A DNA stretch of 64,000 nt from the NCBI RefSeq assembly GCF_009862265.1, contig NZ_WWGX01000022.1:157551-221550 (forward strand). The letters are read 5' to 3'. The position numbers and the translations under genes are program-made. Under the pieces are notes generated by a model. The model was given only the letters and a program-made list of their open reading frames with translations. It was not told the origin of the DNA and searched no databases. This DNA is from Streptomyces sp. SID8352. GTDB lineage: Bacteria > Actinomycetota > Actinomycetes > Streptomycetales > Streptomycetaceae. Of this stretch, positions 1-8,800 are shown piece by piece; position 1 is the first letter of the stretch, and each line of letters begins with the position of its first letter.

Positions 1-699
1 GGCGGCGCCCGCCGGGACGTCGTCCCGGCCCTCGACCACGACGGCCGGCTCCAGCGGGGAGGTGACGTCCTGGTTGCGGCTGTGCGCGGCCCAGTCGCGG
101 ATGCCGACGAGGACCATCACGAAGAAGATCGCGTAGACGATGCCGGAGAAGTACAGCTCGGAGTGGATGGCGAGCGGCACGCCGACGAGGTCGACCGCCA
201 GCCAGACGAACCAGAACTCCACGTACCGGCGGGCCTGCGTGTACATCGCGAGGATCGAGCCGACGAAGATCCAGGCGTCCGCGAGGATCATCCACATCGG
301 GGCGCCCGGGTAGAACGAGGCGTCGGTGGCCCGCAGCAGGGCGGCGAAACCGGTGGTGCCCAGCACCATCGCGGCGACGAGCACCGCGCGCTCACGCCCC
401 ATCGCCCAGCGGACGTTGATGGAGCCCTCCTTCTCGCGGCTGCGCTTCCACGTCGCCCAGCCCCAGGAGGCCGATGCTATGATCACGACCTGACGGGCCG
501 CGTTGCCCCCCAGGTGCACATTGAGGCTCGCGATCAGCAGCAGCACCGAGCCGAGGATCTGAACCGGCCAGGCCGTCAGGGACCGTCGCAGGGCCAGCCA
601 CACGGTGGCAAGCGCCAGGATGTTCCCCAGGAAGTCCGACCAGTACACGGGGATTCCGAACAGGTCGAACTGAGTGTTCAACCACTCGAATGCGCTCAT
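1..699 (-). CDS. PnuC/PnuX-family vitamin transporter, probable riboflavin importer (3' end outside window)
   Basis: The frame opens with ATG at 699 (MSAFEWLNTQFDLFGIPVYW) and stays open for 233 codons to the window edge, so the C-terminus is missing. It has about seven hydrophobic segments and the PnuC-family layout: a WGWATWKRSREKEG loop near residues 100-115 and a conserved C-terminal half beginning RRYVEFWFVWLAVDLVGVPL. Members import nicotinamide riboside (PnuC), riboflavin (PnuX/RibM) or thiamine (PnuT) down their gradient and trap them by phosphorylation. Here the gene is last in an operon with a riboflavin kinase 115 bp upstream, so riboflavin is the inferred substrate. The family is clear. 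The substrate rests on context only. Confidence 0.85.
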   Translation of the reverse strand, partial: MSAFEWLNTQFDLFGIPVYWSDFLGNILALATVWLALRRSLTAWPVQILGSVLLLIASLNVHLGGNAARQVVIIASASWGWATWKRSREKEGSINVRWAMGRERAVLVAAMVLGTTGFAALLRATDASFYPGAPMWMILADAWIFVGSILAMYTQARRYVEFWFVWLAVDLVGVPLAIHSELYFSGIVYAIFFVMVLVGIRDWAAHSRNQDVTSPLEPAVVVEGRDDVPAGAA

Positions 700-814
700 T
701 GTTAAACACCTTTGTTCGTCGGAGCAGGTCTGGCGTGGGGTCCAGGTGTCGTTGGCGGCCGTGACGGGCCGGAGGCGGCGGCGCGGGGCCGTCGGAGGGG
801 GAGCGGGGGGCCGC

Positions 815-1273
815 TCAGAGGGACGCGGTCCGCCGGTGCAGCGCGTGCACGGCGGTCAGCGCCCGTCTCCCGGAGGGGGAGGCGAGGAGGGCGTCGGAGC
901 GGGAGACGTCCCGTCGCGCGGCGTGCACCATGGCGGCCGGCGAGGAGAACTTCACGGTGTCCCTGATCCGTGCCACGAACCACACGCCGACGCGCTCTCC
1001 GTAGAACTCGTCCGTCGTGTCGTGGCAGTACACCTCGATGTGGATGTCCGCCGTGTCGCAGAAGGTCGGGTTCGACCCGATGCTGATCGTGCCGCGGTGA
1101 ACGGCACCCGTCGTGTGGCGGACGAGCCACCCGCTGTAGATCGCGGGCGCCGGGACCGGTGAGTCCGGGTCGGCCGCGATGTTGGCGGTCGGGAACCCGA
1201 GCCCGCGGCCCCGCCCGGCACCGTGCACCACGGTGCCGGTCAGGAGCGCGCGGGCGGTCGGGCGGTCAGGCAT
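815..1273 (-). CDS. Stand-alone riboflavin kinase (RcaA-like)
   Basis: A 152-residue protein consisting only of the flavokinase domain found at the C-terminus of bifunctional RibCF. Visible signatures are GRGLGFPTANIAADPD (residues 20-35, the nucleotide and flavin loop), SIGSNPTF, IHIEVYCHD and the RIRDTVKFSS segment. The FMN adenylyltransferase half is absent, so it should make FMN from riboflavin and ATP but not FAD. The chosen ATG at 1273 overlaps the stop of the upstream flavin reductase by 8 bp, which implies translational coupling; longer in-frame starts would run into the reductase gene. Because Streptomyces carry a housekeeping RibCF elsewhere, this copy is probably dedicated to the operon, either trapping imported riboflavin or supplying FMN to the neighbouring oxygenase. 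Confidence 0.9.
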   Translation of the reverse strand: MPDRPTARALLTGTVVHGAGRGRGLGFPTANIAADPDSPVPAPAIYSGWLVRHTTGAVHRGTISIGSNPTFCDTADIHIEVYCHDTTDEFYGERVGVWFVARIRDTVKFSSPAAMVHAARRDVSRSDALLASPSGRRALTAVHALHRRTASL

Positions 1274-1790
1274 GGGGAGCGAGCTCCCGGAACTGGCTGG
1301 TGTGGAAGACGAGCGGCTCGACACCGGAGAACAGCTCGGCGGTGAGCAGCTCCAGCAGGACGATCTCGTGGTCGCCGCCGTCGTACACGGCGCCCGCGCG
1401 GGCCGTCAGCCAGAGCGCCGCGTCGTCGATCAGCACGCCCCCCTCGGGGGTGGCGCGCCAGGTGACGCCGTCGAAGCGGTCCACGCCCCGGGACGCCAGG
1501 CGGCGGCACAGGCCCCCCTGGTCGCGGCTGAGCACGCTGAGCCCGAGGACGGGCGCCTCCGCCAGCCGCGGCCAGGTGGTCGAGGTGCGGGCCACGCTGA
1601 TCGCGACCATCGGCGGTTCGAGGGAGATCGAGACGAACGAACTCGCCGCGAACCCGACGGGCTCGGTACCGCGCAGCGCGCCGATGGCGACCACGCCGGT
1701 CGGGTAGGCCCCGAACGCCTGCCGCAGCGTCGCCGCGGTCAGCTCCGCGGGCACGGGCGCACCGGGCGGGTGGTGGACGGACGTGACCAT
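1266..1790 (-). CDS. Flavin reductase, HpaC/NtaB-type (RcaB-like)
   Basis: A 174-residue flavin reductase-like FMN-binding protein. Residues 18-60 (LRQAFGAYPTGVVAIG, then GFAASSFVSISLEPPMVAIS) form the standard start of this family. The HEIVLLELLTAELF strand near residue 140 belongs to the split-barrel core. These enzymes use NAD(P)H to reduce FMN and pass FMNH2 to a partner oxygenase by diffusion. The partner is the class II flavin monooxygenase immediately upstream (48-bp gap). ATG 1790 has a GAGGAAG ribosome binding site about 7 bases upstream. The flavin used in vivo (FMN or riboflavin) cannot be read from the sequence. Confidence 0.9.
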   Translation of the reverse strand: MVTSVHHPPGAPVPAELTAATLRQAFGAYPTGVVAIGALRGTEPVGFAASSFVSISLEPPMVAISVARTSTTWPRLAEAPVLGLSVLSRDQGGLCRRLASRGVDRFDGVTWRATPEGGVLIDDAALWLTARAGAVYDGGDHEIVLLELLTAELFSGVEPLVFHTSQFRELAPHA

Positions 1791-1837
1791 GGTGCTCGAC
1801 TTCCTCTCGTCACGGGGGGTTCTGGGCGCTTCGCCGG

Positions 1838-3184
1838 TCAGTGCCGGTACCGGGCGGCGGGGTGGGTGTCCGGCAGCGCGCTGCCGGGGGCGCCGGTGAG
1901 CCGCTCGCGCAGGCTCTCGCCCTCCGTGTACTCGCCGCGGAAGGCGCCGCGGGCCCGCAGGATCGGCAGCACCGACTCGACGAAGTCCGTGGTCGAGGCC
2001 GGCTGGACGGCCGGGGAGAGCAGGAAGCCGTCGAGGTCGGCGCCCTCGGCGAGCGCGCAGATCTCGTCCGCGATCTCCTCGGCGGTGCCCACCACCGGCC
2101 GGGCGCCCACGCCGTGGGTGTGCCAGTCGGCGAGGACGTCGCCGACGGTCTTGCCCGCGAAGCGCGCGACCTGGGTCTGCGACATCTCGGTGGACAGCTC
2201 CGTCATCGGCGTCTCGGGGGCGTACTTCGACAGGTCGAGCCCGGTGAACATGGCGTAGCTGGCGAGCGTGACCTCGGGGCGCTGGGCGTCGAGGATGCTC
2301 CGGTAGCGGCGCTCGGCGTCGGCGGTGGTGGCGCCGACGACACAGGAGAACGCCGACATGACCTTCACCTGGTCGGCGCGGCGGCCCGCCTTGACGGCCT
2401 CCTCGCGGATGGACGCGGTGTGCCCGGCGAGCTGCTCGACCGAGCCGCTGCCCACGAACATGCACTCGCCGTGCCGTCCGCCGACCCGGCGGCCGGCCGG
2501 GGAGGCGCCGGCCTGGAAGAGGACGGGCGTGCCCTGGGGGGAGCGGGCCGTGTTGCCGTAGCCCTCGGAGCGGAAGAACGGGCCCTCGTGCTTGACCAGG
2601 TGGACCTTGGCGGGGTCGGCGAACCGGCCGTCCTTGTCCTTCTCCAGGGCGTCCGGCTCCCAGGCGCCCTCCCAGTACTTGTAGACGAGGTCGAGGAAGT
2701 CCTCGGCCATGCGGTAGCGGTCGTCGTGGGCCACCATGTCCATGCCGAACGCCTTCACGGCGGTGTCGGCGGTGCCGGTGGTGACGACGTTCCAGCCGAT
2801 GCGGCCGCCGGAGAGCTGGTCGATCGTGGCCATGCGGCGGGCGAACGCGTACGGCGGTTCCACCAGGACGGAGCCGGTCATGACGAGACCCAGGTTCTTC
2901 GTCGTCGACAGCAGCGCGGAGGCGACGACCATCGGGTCGAGCCGCGGCAGGTCGAGGGTCTCCTCGGTGGCGATGGGCGGCCGGGAGCCGTTGATCTCGG
3001 ACCAGCCCCAGGCGTCCGCGAGGAAGAGGAAGTCCAGCTTCGCGTCCTCGCAGACCGCGGCGAGGTCGCGCCAGTACTCAAGGGTGTCGAAGAGGTGCCG
3101 TTGGCTGTCGGGGTGGCGCCAGGTGGCCGTGCCGCTCGCGTTGGTCTGCGCGTTCTCGAAGACGCCGATCTTGAGGTTCCTCAT
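1838..3184 (-). CDS. FMN-dependent two-component oxygenase, NtaA/SnaA/DszA family; probable riboflavin lyase (RcaE-like)
   Basis: A 448-residue bacterial-luciferase-fold monooxygenase of the NtaA/SnaA/DszA branch. Family marks are the KIGVFENAQ start, WRDLAAVCEDAKLDFLFLAD, the GGRIGWNVVTT segment after the active-site barrel strand, and SPQGTPVLFQAGASPAGR. The branch includes nitrilotriacetate, EDTA and dibenzothiophene-sulfone monooxygenases and riboflavin lyase RcaE, which uses FMNH2 and O2 to cleave riboflavin to lumichrome and ribose. The sequence alone gives the family. The riboflavin assignment is inferred from the operon: flavin reductase, riboflavin kinase and vitamin transporter downstream, ribokinase upstream (45-bp gap). 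Alternative substrates such as aromatic chelators or sulfones cannot be excluded, but would not explain the kinases. Confidence 0.8.
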   Translation of the reverse strand: MRNLKIGVFENAQTNASGTATWRHPDSQRHLFDTLEYWRDLAAVCEDAKLDFLFLADAWGWSEINGSRPPIATEETLDLPRLDPMVVASALLSTTKNLGLVMTGSVLVEPPYAFARRMATIDQLSGGRIGWNVVTTGTADTAVKAFGMDMVAHDDRYRMAEDFLDLVYKYWEGAWEPDALEKDKDGRFADPAKVHLVKHEGPFFRSEGYGNTARSPQGTPVLFQAGASPAGRRVGGRHGECMFVGSGSVEQLAGHTASIREEAVKAGRRADQVKVMSAFSCVVGATTADAERRYRSILDAQRPEVTLASYAMFTGLDLSKYAPETPMTELSTEMSQTQVARFAGKTVGDVLADWHTHGVGARPVVGTAEEIADEICALAEGADLDGFLLSPAVQPASTTDFVESVLPILRARGAFRGEYTEGESLRERLTGAPGSALPDTHPAARYRH

Positions 3185-3229
3185 GGGGTGGTTCTCCGTT
3201 GTGCTGGTGGGTGACCCGCGTTGGGGTGG

Positions 3230-4150
3230 TCAGGAGGCGGTGGTGACCGCGGGTACGTCGAGCTGGGCCGCGTACGGCATGGACGACTGGGCGCCCAGTC
3301 CGGTGACGGCGTGGGACGCGGCGCGCACGGCGCGTTCCACCGCGGCCGCGAGGCTTCCGCCCCGGCCGAGGGCGTCCGCGAGGGCGCCGCAGAAGGTGTC
3401 GCCTGCGCCCACGGTGTCGACGGCGTTCACGACGGGCGCGGGAACGTGGGTGATCGTCGGATCGTGCGCCTCCTTCAGGATGGCGCCGTCCGCGCCGAGT
3501 GTCACCACCACGGCCCGGCACGGCAGCGCGGCACCGGCCAGCAGCGCGCGCGCCCCGTCGAGGGTGGTGGGCGGCTCGGTTCCGAGCAGCGTGGCGAGTT
3601 CGCCCAGGTTGGGGACGAGGACGTCGACGGCGGCGAGGGTCTCCCGCGACGCCGGACGGGCGGGGGCCGGGTTGAGGACGACGAGTCCGCCCTGCTCACG
3701 GCCGCTCCGGACGGCGGCGTCCACCACGTCCTGGGCGATCTCGTTCTGGACGAGGACGACCTCGCCGGGCGAGCGGACCAGGCGGGCCGGGAGGTCCTCG
3801 ACGCCCAGTTCGGCGTTGGCCCCCGCGTTCACGACGATGGTGTTCTCGCCGTCGCTGTCCACGACCACCGCGGCGATCCCCGTGGGGACCCGCTCGTCCG
3901 ACCGCACGTCGGCGATGTCCACCCCTTCGGCGGCGAGCGCGCCGAGGATGGCGGTCCCGTCCGCGCCGACCCGGGCCACGAGGCGCACCCGCGAACCGAG
4001 GCGGGCGGCGGCGACGGCCTGGTTGGCGCCCTTGCCGCCGGTGCCCTCCACGAAGTGCCGGCTGAGAACGGTCTCGCCGGGGCGTGGCAGGTCCCGGACG
4101 GTCAGGACGAAGTCTCGGTTCACCGAACCGACGACCGTGATGGACGACAT
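3230..4150 (-). CDS. rbsK: Ribokinase, PfkB family (RcaD-like)
   Basis: A 306-residue PfkB-family sugar kinase. The sugar-binding GGKGANQAVAAARLG motif lies near residues 38-52, and the ATP-side DTVGAGDTFCGALADALG motif, with the catalytic Asp, near residue 250. The N-terminal GSVNRDFVLTV and the NPAPARP segment fit ribokinase. It would convert D-ribose and ATP to ribose 5-phosphate. Start choice: an AAGGAG site (4156-4161) lies 5 bases before ATG 4150, whereas the in-frame GTG at 4156 abuts it and is rejected. It is the first gene of the operon, with the palindromic operator directly upstream. In this context its ribose would come from cleavage of riboflavin. Confidence 0.88.
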   Translation of the reverse strand: MSSITVVGSVNRDFVLTVRDLPRPGETVLSRHFVEGTGGKGANQAVAAARLGSRVRLVARVGADGTAILGALAAEGVDIADVRSDERVPTGIAAVVVDSDGENTIVVNAGANAELGVEDLPARLVRSPGEVVLVQNEIAQDVVDAAVRSGREQGGLVVLNPAPARPASRETLAAVDVLVPNLGELATLLGTEPPTTLDGARALLAGAALPCRAVVVTLGADGAILKEAHDPTITHVPAPVVNAVDTVGAGDTFCGALADALGRGGSLAAAVERAVRAASHAVTGLGAQSSMPYAAQLDVPAVTTAS

Positions 4151-4160
4151 GGACACTCCT

Positions 4161-4178
4161 TGGGAGATCGATCTCCCA
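4161..4178. promoter_or_regulatory. Perfect 18-bp palindromic LacI-type operator
   Basis: TGGGAGATCGATCTCCCA is a perfect inverted repeat with a central CG step, the symmetry expected of LacI-family operators. It sits between the ribokinase RBS and the predicted -10 element, so a bound repressor would cover the transcription start. A partial half-site (ATCTCCC) recurs at 4224-4230 near the repressor gene and could serve autoregulation. Confidence 0.7.
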
Positions 4179-4179
4179 C

Positions 4180-4208
4180 ATGCTGTATCAGGGGTTCCCC
4201 GCCGTCAA
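4180..4208 (-). promoter_or_regulatory. Predicted promoter of the riboflavin-degradation operon
   Basis: On the minus strand TTGACG (4203-4208) is followed after 17 bases by CAGCAT (4180-4185). The spacing is ideal for a housekeeping sigma factor, although the -10 is imperfect. The start would fall inside the 4161-4178 palindrome. This is a prediction from sequence only. Confidence 0.45.
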
Positions 4209-4274
4209 GTACTCTCAGGCAAGATCTCCCGGCGACCGCCGCAGCCGTCCATCGACCGAGAAGGACACGCCCAC

Positions 4275-5267
4275 GTGACAGCGCCCCGACTCATCGACGT
4301 GGCCGAGGCGGCCGGTGTCTCCCGTGCCACCGCGTCACGCGTACTCGCGGGTACGCCCCGCAACGTCGCGCCCGATCTCGCGCGCCGCGTGGAGGAGGCC
4401 GCCCAGCGGCTCGGCTACCAGACCAACCACTCCGCGCGGGCCCTGCGCACCGGCACCACCGGCACCGTCGGCGTCGTCGTCCCCTCGCTCGCCAACCCCT
4501 ACTTCGTCCAGCTCGCCGACGCCCTGGCGCGGCGGGTGCGGGCGGGCGGGGGCACCCTGGTGGTCTCCGACGCGGACAACGACACCCGGATCGAGGCCGA
4601 GCAGATAGACGCCCTGCTCGGCGGCCCGGTGGACGGCCTGATCGTGGTCCCCGTCTCGGCGGGCGGGTCCGGGGCGGCCGTCCGCGCGGCGGCGGAACGC
4701 CGTCCCGTCGTGTTGTTCGACCGCTGGGCCGAGGGCTCCGGCACGGTCGCCGTCACCCTGGACAACGCCGCCGCGATCCGGCTCCTCGTCGAGCATCTGC
4801 GGGGCATAGGGCGCAGCCGGATCGCCCTGGTGGCCGCCGACCAGGCGTCCTCCTCCGGCGCCGAGCGCCTCGCCGCCTTCGTGGCGGCGCAGGGCCCCGA
4901 CGCCACCACCGTCCTGCTGCCCAACTTCACCACCGATTCGGGGCGGTTGGCGGGCCGCCGCATCATCGAGCAGGGCGACCGGATCGACGCCGTCGTCTGC
5001 GGCGCGGACGTCCTCGCGGTGGGCCTGGTCAGCACCCTGCACCGGTCCGCCGTCGCGGTGCCCGGCCAGATCGCCGTCACCGGCTTCGACGACACCGAGA
5101 TCCTGGAACTCCTCGACCCGCCGATCACCTCCATCAGGCACCCGCTCCCCGCCATGGCCGAACGCGCGCTGACCCTGCTCGGCGGCCCGGCCCGGCAGCG
5201 CTCGGAACGGGTCGAGCGGTTCGCCCCGGAACTGGTGGTCCGCGCCTCCACGGAACTGGCCGACTGA
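4275..5267 (+). CDS. LacI-family transcriptional repressor of the riboflavin operon
   Basis: A 330-residue regulator with a canonical N-terminal helix-turn-helix (LIDVAEAAGVSRATASRVLAG, residues 5-25), the hinge region (QRLGYQTNHSARALRTG) and a periplasmic-binding-protein-like sensor domain ending ITSIRHPLPAMAERALTLL. The start is GTG 4275, right before the HTH; upstream in-frame codons belong to no recognisable protein. It is divergent from the ribokinase operon with 124 bp between starts, and the perfect palindrome at 4161-4178 is its likely site. The effector is probably a small sugar-like or flavin-derived ligand (ribose, riboflavin or lumichrome). That is inference, since LacI ligands cannot be read from sequence. 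Confidence 0.88.
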   Translation: MTAPRLIDVAEAAGVSRATASRVLAGTPRNVAPDLARRVEEAAQRLGYQTNHSARALRTGTTGTVGVVVPSLANPYFVQLADALARRVRAGGGTLVVSDADNDTRIEAEQIDALLGGPVDGLIVVPVSAGGSGAAVRAAAERRPVVLFDRWAEGSGTVAVTLDNAAAIRLLVEHLRGIGRSRIALVAADQASSSGAERLAAFVAAQGPDATTVLLPNFTTDSGRLAGRRIIEQGDRIDAVVCGADVLAVGLVSTLHRSAVAVPGQIAVTGFDDTEILELLDPPITSIRHPLPAMAERALTLLGGPARQRSERVERFAPELVVRASTELAD

Positions 5268-5875
5268 CCTCGCCCGGCGGCGAGTCGGCGGAGGCCGAGC
5301 GCCGGGCGCCCGGCGCCGGGGCCCCCGGGCGCGGGCGGTCCCGGTGGTGCCCCGGCCCGTCCGACGGGGCGGGGTGCCGGTCCCGGTCGTGCGGGGAGGT
5401 GCAGTGCGGGGCGCTTGCGGTGGAGGCCCGGTGCGGCTGAGGACGGCCTGCCGGGGGTGGAGGCGGGCGGACGGGGCCTGGGGCCCCGGGGCGCGGATGG
5501 CCCGGGCGGTGTCCCGGCTCTTCCGGCGGGGCGGGGTGCCTGCTCCGGTCGTGCGCGGCGGGACGGGCCGGTTCGGGGTGCCCGCGCGGGTGCGGCGGGG
5601 CGTCGGGTGCGAGGGCGAGGGTGTCCGGGCGGGGGCGGGGGCTGGGCGGCCTGAAGGGGCCCGGGACCCGGGGCCCCGCCGCCGGTTGGGCAACAGGGTG
5701 AGGGACCTGCCGCGGGGTGTCCCGACCGGGCCCGCGGAGCGCGCGGGGCGGTGTCCCCCGGGGTGCGGAGCGACGGTCCCCGGTGGGGTGGGGCGACGGT
5801 CCCCGGAGGGGCGGGTCGGGGGTGACGCGCCGGGGAGCCAAAACCCGGTGACCCGCGGCGACGGCAGCGGGGACA
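5268..5875. other. Gene-free GC-rich spacer
   Basis: About 600 bp between the LacI gene and the AfsR-like gene. It contains only low-complexity CCGG-rich sequence and an 18-bp palindrome without loop at 5299-5316. Open frames here are Arg/Gly/Pro-rich with no domain. No promoter could be chosen with confidence. Confidence 0.6.
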
Positions 5876-8800
5876 ATGGAGGACGTGCGCTATCGCATTC
5901 TCGGCCCCACCCAGGCACTCCGCCCCGACGGCACCGCCGTCCCGGTCGGCGGCGCGCGGCTGCGTGCCCTGCTGACCGTGCTCGCCCTGCGACCCGGCCG
6001 CGCGGTGCCCGCGGGGCTGCTGGTGGAGGAGGTGTGGGGGGACGAACCGCCCGGTGACGCGCCGGGCGCGCTGCAGGCGCTGGTCGCGCGGTTGCGCCGG
6101 GCGCTCGGGGCGGCCGCGATCGCCTCCGAGGGCGGCGGCTACCGGCTCGTCGCCGCGGCCGACGACATCGACCTGTACCGCTTCGACCGGCTCGCCGCCG
6201 AGGGCACCCGGGCGCTGGCCGACGGCGACCCCGCCAAGGCGGCCGAGTGCCTGGACGACGCCCTCGCCCTCTGGAGCGGCCCGGCCCTGGCCGATCTCCC
6301 CGACCGCACCTCCGAGGCCGCCCGCTGGGACACCCGGCGGCTGGATGCCCTGCGTGCCCGGCACACCGCCGCCCTCGGCCTCGGCCGGGCCGAGCGGTCG
6401 CTGCCCGAGCTGACCGCCCTGTGCGACAGCCACCCCCTCGACGAACCCCTCCAGGCGCTGCGGCTGCGCGCCCTGCGCGACACCGGCCGGGCCGCCGAGG
6501 CGCTGGCGGCCTACGAGGACGTGCGGCGGCTGCTGGCGGAGCGGCTGGGCACCGACCCCGGGCCAGAACTCCGCGCCCTGCACGCGAGGCTGCTCGACCC
6601 CGGCGGGTCCGGCCCCGGTCCTGCCCGCCCCGGGGCTGCGTCGTACACCGGCCCGTCGCTTCGCGGCACCCCGAGCACCGGGCCACCGGACACCGGCGCG
6701 CCGGGCCCTGACGTACCGCACCCTGACGTACCGCACCCGGACGTACCGCACCCGGACGCGCCGCACCCGGACGCGCCGCACCCGGCTCCGGCGCGCCCCG
6801 GCCCGGCGGAGCGCCCCCTCGGCCCCGGCCGCCCGGGGCCGTCCCGCCCGGCCCCGGCGCCGTCCGCGCCGGCGGCCCCCGGGCCCGCGCGGGCGCCCGC
6901 ACCGGCGGCCCCGGCGCCCGGGACACGGGCACCGGCGGACTCCGCGCCGCAGGGCCCGCGTCCCGCCCCCGCCCCCGGCGCCCCGGCCGCCCGTCCGCGC
7001 GGCAACCTCCGGGCGCGGCTCACCTCCTTCGTCGGGCGGGACGCCGATCTGGCGGCGCTGCGGGAGGACCTCTCCGGCGCCCGGCTGGTCACCCTGCTCG
7101 GGCCCGGCGGGGCCGGGAAGACCCGGCTGTCGCTGGAGGCCGCCGAGGGGGCGGCGGACGCCGCGCGGGACGGTGCCTGGCTGGCCGAACTGGCCCCCGT
7201 GGACGACCCGGACGCCGTGCCGGAGGCGGTGCTGACCGCCGTCGGCGCCCGCGAGACCGTGCTCTACGGCGCCGGCGCCGAGGAGTTGAGGGCCGTCGCC
7301 GAGCGCCGGGCCACCGCCGTCGAACGCCTCGTGGAGCACTGCGGACGGCGCCGCATGCTGATCGTCCTCGACAACTGCGAGCACGTCGTGGACGCCGCCG
7401 CCCGCCTCGCCGAGGAGCTGCTCGCCCGCTGCCCGCACCTCACGGTCCTCGCCACCAGCCGCGAACCCCTGGGCGTTCCGGGGGAGTCGCTGCGGCCGGT
7501 GGAGCCGCTGCCGGAGCCCGCCGCGCTCCGGCTGCTCGCGGACCGGGGCGCCGCCGCCCGGCCGGGCTTCCGCCCCGGCGCCGACGAGGAGACCGCCGCG
7601 GCCTGCGCGGAGATCTGCCGCCGCCTCGACGGGCTGCCGCTCGCCATCGAACTGGCCGCCGCCCGGCTGCGGATGCTCACCCCCCGCCAGATCGCCGACC
7701 GCCTCGACGACCGCTTCCGCCTGCTCACCTCCGGCAGCCGCACCGTGCTGCCCCGCCAGCAGACCCTGCGCGCGGTCGTCGACTGGTCCTGGGACCTGCT
7801 CGACGAGGACGAGCGGGACACCCTGCGGCGGCTGTCGGTCTTCGCGGGCGGCTGCGACCTCGCCGCGGCCGAGGCCGTCTGCGGGCCCACCGCCCTGGAC
7901 ACCCTCGGCTCCCTCGTCGACAAGTCCCTGGTCGTCGCCGCCCCCTCGGGCGACGGGGAGATGCGCTACCGCCTGCTGGAGACCGTCGCGGAGTACGCCC
8001 GGGAACGGCTCGACGAGGCCGGCGGCCGGGCCGGGGCCGAGCGCGCGCACCTCACGTACTACCGCGAACTGGCCCGCACCACCGATCCGTTGCTGCGCGG
8101 ACCCCGGCAGCTCGCCGCCGTGGAACGGCTGGAGCGCGAGTACGAGAACCTCCGCACCGCCCTGCGCCACGCCGTGGCCCAACGGGACGAGCAGGAGGCA
8201 CTGTCCCTCTCCCTGTCGCTGATCTGGTACTGGCAGATGCGCGATCTGCGGGTGGAGGCCCGGAACTGGCTCCGTGAGGTCATGGGGCTGGGCCCGGACC
8301 CCTTCACCGAGCCGGCGCGCCCCGCCGAGCCGGTCTGGCAGCGGTGCACGGACGTGCCGCCGCCGCTGGGCGGCGAACTGCTCGCCGAGGCCCGGCGCGG
8401 CGTCCACCTCGCCCATCTCGCCTGTATGGACACCGAACTGGACGCCTGGCAGAACCCGGCGGCCCAGCGCAAGCTCGCCACCATCGCCCGCACCTACGAG
8501 CCCGGCATGCCGCAGACCTGCACCAGCCCCGGGCTGCTCTGGTTCTTCGCGGTGATGCTCACCGGCCAGGTGGACCGGCTGCACGAGATCATGGACGCCG
8601 CGGTGCGCACCTGCCGCGAGACCCCGGGCTTCGAGTGGGAGCTGGCCGGGAGCCTCCAGATGCGCGCCAACATGCTGGCCAACCGCACCCACTGGGCGGG
8701 CGACGCCACCCGGGACGCCGACGAGGCGCTGGAGATCTACGAGCGGCTCGGCGACGGCTGGGGCGTCGCCGAGGCCCTCGCCGCCCGCGCCGAGGCCCGG

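Noticed and set aside
5268-5875. Arg/Gly-rich ORFs between the LacI and AfsR-like genes
   Set aside because: They are low-complexity, present on both strands, with no start-site signal; typical shadows of GC-rich DNA.
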